Assembly (NCBI GenBank): GCA_035582835.1
Contig: JAYKAV010002319.1
Span: 186,001-250,000, forward strand
From: Phoebastria nigripes
Taxonomy: Eukaryota; Chordata; Aves; Procellariiformes; Diomedeidae
DNA length: 64,000 nucleotides
Direction: 5' to 3'
The notes below the pieces were generated by a model that worked only from the letters and a program-made list of their open reading frames with translations, was not told the origin of the DNA and made no database searches. The translations under genes and the position numbers were made by a program. This document shows, piece by piece, positions 59,428-64,000 of the stretch (the first letter of the stretch is position 1; each line of letters begins with the position of its first letter).

Positions 59428-62400
59428 GTAAGTAAATTGTATTAAGTTTTTCCTTNGTGATTCGTATGGAAGGGACTAAGTCTTTTTTCTGACTTGTGAG
59501 GAAACCAAGTAAAGCCAGTTATTTTGCATGAATGAATGAGTGTAGGATTGAACTCAAGATATGCTTATTATATGTAAATGTGTATAAGGAAACAGATGGT
59601 GATTAGCTTAATGTCAATATCATAGACTTTTCTAGGGATAAGCCATTGAACAGTTGAGAGCCAGTGACTTTTCATAAAAAGAATTTGCTGCTTTTCTGCT
59701 CAGTTACACCAATGAGGGCACATGCTTCAGTCAGTACAGGTTTTGGTATGGACTTAAGTGTGGGGAAAACTGGTGGAACTTAAACTGCAGAGCACTGAGG
59801 ATGTTTGTTTCTGTACAAACTTTCCCTACAGAAAGTCATGAAGATTGGGATCACTGTTTGCAATAGAGGGGACTTGTTTTTTTTCAGTAGTGATGGATTG
59901 AGCCAAACTGAAGTAATTTCTGCCTATGTATATGCTGACTTCTTGCCCTGGATCCTGCCATAGGTTCTTGATCTTCTAACCATTCAGATTAAGAATCTGT
60001 AAAAGTATGACATAGATCCTGTCCTGTCAATACACCTGTTGTTTTTCCTGAGGATTTTTGCCCCATTAGGGAGTGAGAATAAATCTGTGGTATGTATCTA
60101 GACGTAGGAGCTCATAATGCTTCAGGATTCTCAAATTTTGAATAGCTTCTCAGACATAAGAAGCTTTTGTTTTCATAAACATTGGGAACTGCCTTGGGAT
60201 CAAAAATAGACATGGTCTTGAAGAGAAATGTTCTTTGCCTTTGCTCTGTTGCTGTAAACCGCAGTAAGACTGATGTTCAGTGACTCTGTCAAGGCAAAAA
60301 CTAATGGCATGGCTTTGAGTGGGGTGCTTTATTTTTTGCTGGAAAAATAGAGGTGGTATTTCAGCTAACTTCTTGCATACCTTGTTCTCATTACTCACAG
60401 AGAAATGATGCACTCACTCCTCAGCAGTGCACAACATCTTTGAGACCACTGTGCAGTAAGAACATTGCAATACCACCACCTAAGCCAGGATTTAATTTCG
60501 TCCAGGTCCCTCTTATATAATTGTTATGGTTCAAAATTTAGTCACGTTGTTGGAGTACATTTTCATGATACATGATGGTGTGAATGAGTCAGAATGTGTG
60601 CAGTGGGTAGGTTATAGCTGGCCCAAAGATAAGATAAGCTTAATGCAGGCTGGCTCCAACAGAGATACTGGTGTCCTCAAAGCAAGTCATGGCTTCACAA
60701 AAGTGAATTACTGTAGCATGGATGTAACTTCTTTAGCAAAGCATTCCTCACCTGCCAACCTCTAGGAATGATGCATAATCGTTAGCTATAAAGAGGTGTC
60801 ATTCTGTGTTTGTGGTACCCTACAAAAANTCATGCAGCTTAAATAAAAATGAATGGGCATTGTATGTTCTGTCAGGGCTGCAACGTTGTTAGTTCTGCTT
60901 GAGAATGCTGACTTTGGCAATNACAGAATTTTTCATCACAATTCGTTCAGAAAAGCAGCTGTGAGTCCAAAATAACAGAGACTTTGTGGTTTAGATGTCA
61001 GAAGTGATTTGGTGATATTCCTGTACCNTCATTAGTTCCAGCAGTTGTATACAGAATAAAAGATGTCCCTGTGTAGTCACCAAATCTCAGATACATACAT
61101 TATATAGCCAGGAAAAAAAATCCCTAACAATTTAATGTAATTTCCTGTATAAAACAGACCTTTAGCCACCTTCTAAGTCTTTTAAAAATCAACAAATACT
61201 GTTCTTCTGTTTCACAGGGCTACCTTGATACACAACTTCTGAAATAAGTTTGTTTGGATTGGATAAACTGAAAAAATTGCTTTATATTTCTAAAATCCCC
61301 TTTAAACTCAAAATTGTTAAAAGCTTTATAAACAGTGAATTACTTGCGTTTGTACCGTGTTCCTGTGAGGGAAATAATTATGAATTAAGGATTTTACATT
61401 TTACATAAGTTAAGGTTCTCTTTGTTGCTTTGAATACCTGATCTAATTGGAGAATTTGGACCCTTCCAGGGGAAGTGATTTGTAAACTCTGATACTATGT
61501 CATCTTGCTCTTAGGAGTAATTTCTTTTTCTCCTTTGGGATAATCTCTAAGGAAATATTGGAATTAACCTGAAAGNATCATTGATTTCCACTGCAAGAAG
61601 AAAAGTGACTGATCTTGGTACTTGTACACCTAAAATACATTTAGAGAAAAATTTATGGGCAAATAGGAAGCCTAAAACATGTGCAGTACAGGCCCAATTT
61701 AAAGAATAAGACATAAAATGTGACCAATTTTATAGCAAGACTGTAGCATTGGTGGGGGGAGAATGGACTCAGAACTGTAAAATGCTGANGAAAGAAAGGA
61801 AATAAGGAATCAAACATCTCCATGGAAGCTGTAATTAGGAAACCGCTGAATTGAATAGGTAAACTTTTTTTTAATCTGGAAAACAACATTTCCAAACTGT
61901 AAATTTGAACCATCATGTGCAACTGAGAAAATACAGAAAGTGTACTTTTGAAATCTGCAGTGTGTTTTTCAGAAAAGATATTCTAAAGTAATAAAATTAG
62001 AAAATGTCATTGTATGGTAGACAAACAGGAATTTACAGTATTGCAAAATCTGGCTATGAAATGAAGAGTCAGCAAGTTCTGTTCTCTTTTTCTGGGTTGC
62101 AGTGGATAAAAAAATACTTATATGTAGAGAATGAGTTTGTAATGTGCAACTTTGACCAGCAGATAAAAACTGGCTGAAATGAGATATTTCTGTACNGAAT
62201 TGTCATAAAACTCTCACATGCATTCTTCAGTTTTTCTTGACACATGAAACTGAGACAAAACTTATGTTGAAATTTGATATCAGGGCTCTGAAGACAATGT
62301 TTCAGAACATTCTAAAAATCACAATAATAAATGATCTGGATTTGCAAATATTTTTTTTATATAACAGTATTCTGGGGTTGATTTTTGGTGTATGCCATAT

Positions 62401-64000
62401 CCAAAACCTGAGACTGTATTGCATACAGGACCTTTGGTGATGGTAAAAACAGGTCACAATTTATTTCAGTAAGTAAGAGCACTCCATTGTCCTGCAGGAC
62501 TGTTGGCAGCATAAAGGAATATCTGAGTAGAAATGGATGTTTATTTCCTCTTTGATTTAGGCAGATTGCACAGTACTACAAATTCCGCAGTGCTGGACAG
62601 AACACTACATGTATCTCTTTCAAAACTGCGTAATTTGAAACTACATTTGCAGACAGATGATTTGTAATCTTTTTTTTCCCTTGCATGGCAAGTGTGACAT
62701 AGAGTAGAGGAGGTCACTGTAATTCATAGGACTTGATGGTAAAGGAAGCAGCATTGAATTGTGGAAAAGATTCTCCTGCTATTCAAGAACAAGTGGATGC
62801 TTTTCTATCTAAGAAAGTTTGACATGGGGACTATGGGTGGGATAGGGACTGGGGAATTGGAAGCTCCTGTTTACTTTCTTACTCTGTCACTAGTCTATGT
62901 AAGCAACTGAGCACCTTTGACAAATTGCCACTGTAATTTGTCTGTTACCTACACTTAATATTTTTGTGCCTTTTAAGTATGCGGATAATATTTCCTTTGT
63001 CTTGTCTGTTTAGATTGCAAGCTCTGCCTGGCAAGGATAATTTGAACTATTTTTACATGCAGTGTGCTAAAAGTGATCTTAGTTTTTACAGTAGTGAAAA
63101 AGCTGTTCTGAATATTTTTTTTTTAGGCTTATGGTATCTCTGAGAGGTGTTATTGTCACCTGGTAGACCTGGTCATTTAAATAGAACAATTAAAGAATAG
63201 TGAAGTGTTGAATGTGGCAAATAGTATTTAAGTTAAAACAACCCTGTTAGATTTTTAGTGAGTGCTGTTTCTCTAAAAAGCATAGAAATGTAAATAAAGA
63301 ATTTTGTCTTGGTTTGCTTTTCTCCCTTCAGTAACATAAAAGGGCATGAGTGATGCCAATGATAACGCCCAAAATTGTTATAATTCATTGTGAAATTGAA
63401 GTGTAGCTTCTTCCAATAAGAAACATATAATGGACCTCAGCTTGAGTACTGTGAAAGCCTAATAATACGTTTTGTATTTCGTAACTGAAGTTGTAAGGAA
63501 ACAATCTATTTCCTGAGAAGAGAACAAAGCATGCACTTAGACTAAATTACATTATTTATGTTAGGCTAAAGAAAACTTTTCTGCTTATGGGCTGTGTATG
63601 GGAGATAAGGGAGCCATTGCCTGCATGACTTTGCACGCTATCTGTATCAAAAAGAGCAAACCCAAAAATATTTAAGAGAAACAGTGCAACCTTAGAATAT
63701 GATTGTGAAAAATAGATATTCTTGGGCAAGAGATTAGGTTAATGGATGGTGAAAAATAGATGCTCTGTTTGAAAACTACACTATACAAAGCTGAATATTA
63801 ATGTTTGATTGTAAAATGCTTAGAAGAATAAAATCATGGGAGTAGTTCTGTAAAGGCCTAAAATCATGAGAAGGAATAGTCACTTGGAATCATTGTATTT
63901 CCTCTTCTACCTTATCCTCACAGTGTGATGTTTCTGCTTATTGGGAACCTCTATACATAATCATTCATGATATGGCAGATAGTAATACAATCAATAGCAT
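59428..64000 (+). other. CIB2 intron 2 (runs off the right edge)
   Basis: After the exon 2 donor the remaining 4.6 kb is AT-rich. I looked for the next exon (human reads about LHSRFYELAPNLVP) and did not find it, so it should lie beyond the window. Confidence 0.7.

Noticed and set aside
59428..64000. Search for CIB2 exon 3
   Set aside because: No acceptor followed by a sequence resembling LHSRFYEL was found; the exon is presumed to be beyond the window.

Overview
This is a window of a vertebrate, almost certainly avian, nuclear genome. It has AT-rich introns with GT-AG splicing, one sharp CpG island, and two LINEs of the CR1 family, the dominant avian retrotransposon. One CR1 still ends in the typical 3' octamer-like repeat (atagaatcatagaatcat). 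The gene order ACSBG1 - IDH3A - CIB2 matches, in reverse orientation, the order I recall for human 15q25 and bird chromosome 10. Scattered single Ns and a 65-base N gap indicate a draft assembly.

Layout. 1-9262: sequence 5' of the first certain ACSBG1 exon, holding an old CR1 (about 1268-3085), a younger CR1 (about 7912-8736) and three weak candidate 5' exons. 9263-26278: twelve certain plus-strand coding exons of ACSBG1, giving about 644 C-terminal residues up to the stop. 26279-29034: convergent 3' ends of ACSBG1 and IDH3A. 29035-42000: complete minus-strand IDH3A, eleven exons and 366 codons, with exon 1 inside a CpG island (about 41440-42560). 42001-49427: intergenic DNA. 49428-59427: the first two coding exons of plus-strand CIB2. 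The remaining CIB2 exons lie beyond the right edge.

The three genes do not form a pathway. ACSBG1 activates long-chain fatty acids to acyl-CoA. IDH3A is the catalytic alpha subunit of the mitochondrial NAD-dependent isocitrate dehydrogenase of the TCA cycle. CIB2 is a small EF-hand protein of the hair-cell mechanotransduction complex. Their association is conserved synteny.

I found no previously undescribed system. The points most worth checking are the unresolved 5' end of ACSBG1, a NAGNAG acceptor inside ACSBG1, the 7.4 kb between the IDH3A CpG island and the CIB2 start codon (with a TATA-like box and a short uORF near that start), and small tandem duplications in non-coding DNA. Exon edges were set by hand from splice signals, reading-frame continuity and remembered human protein sequences. 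No alignment or search was run.
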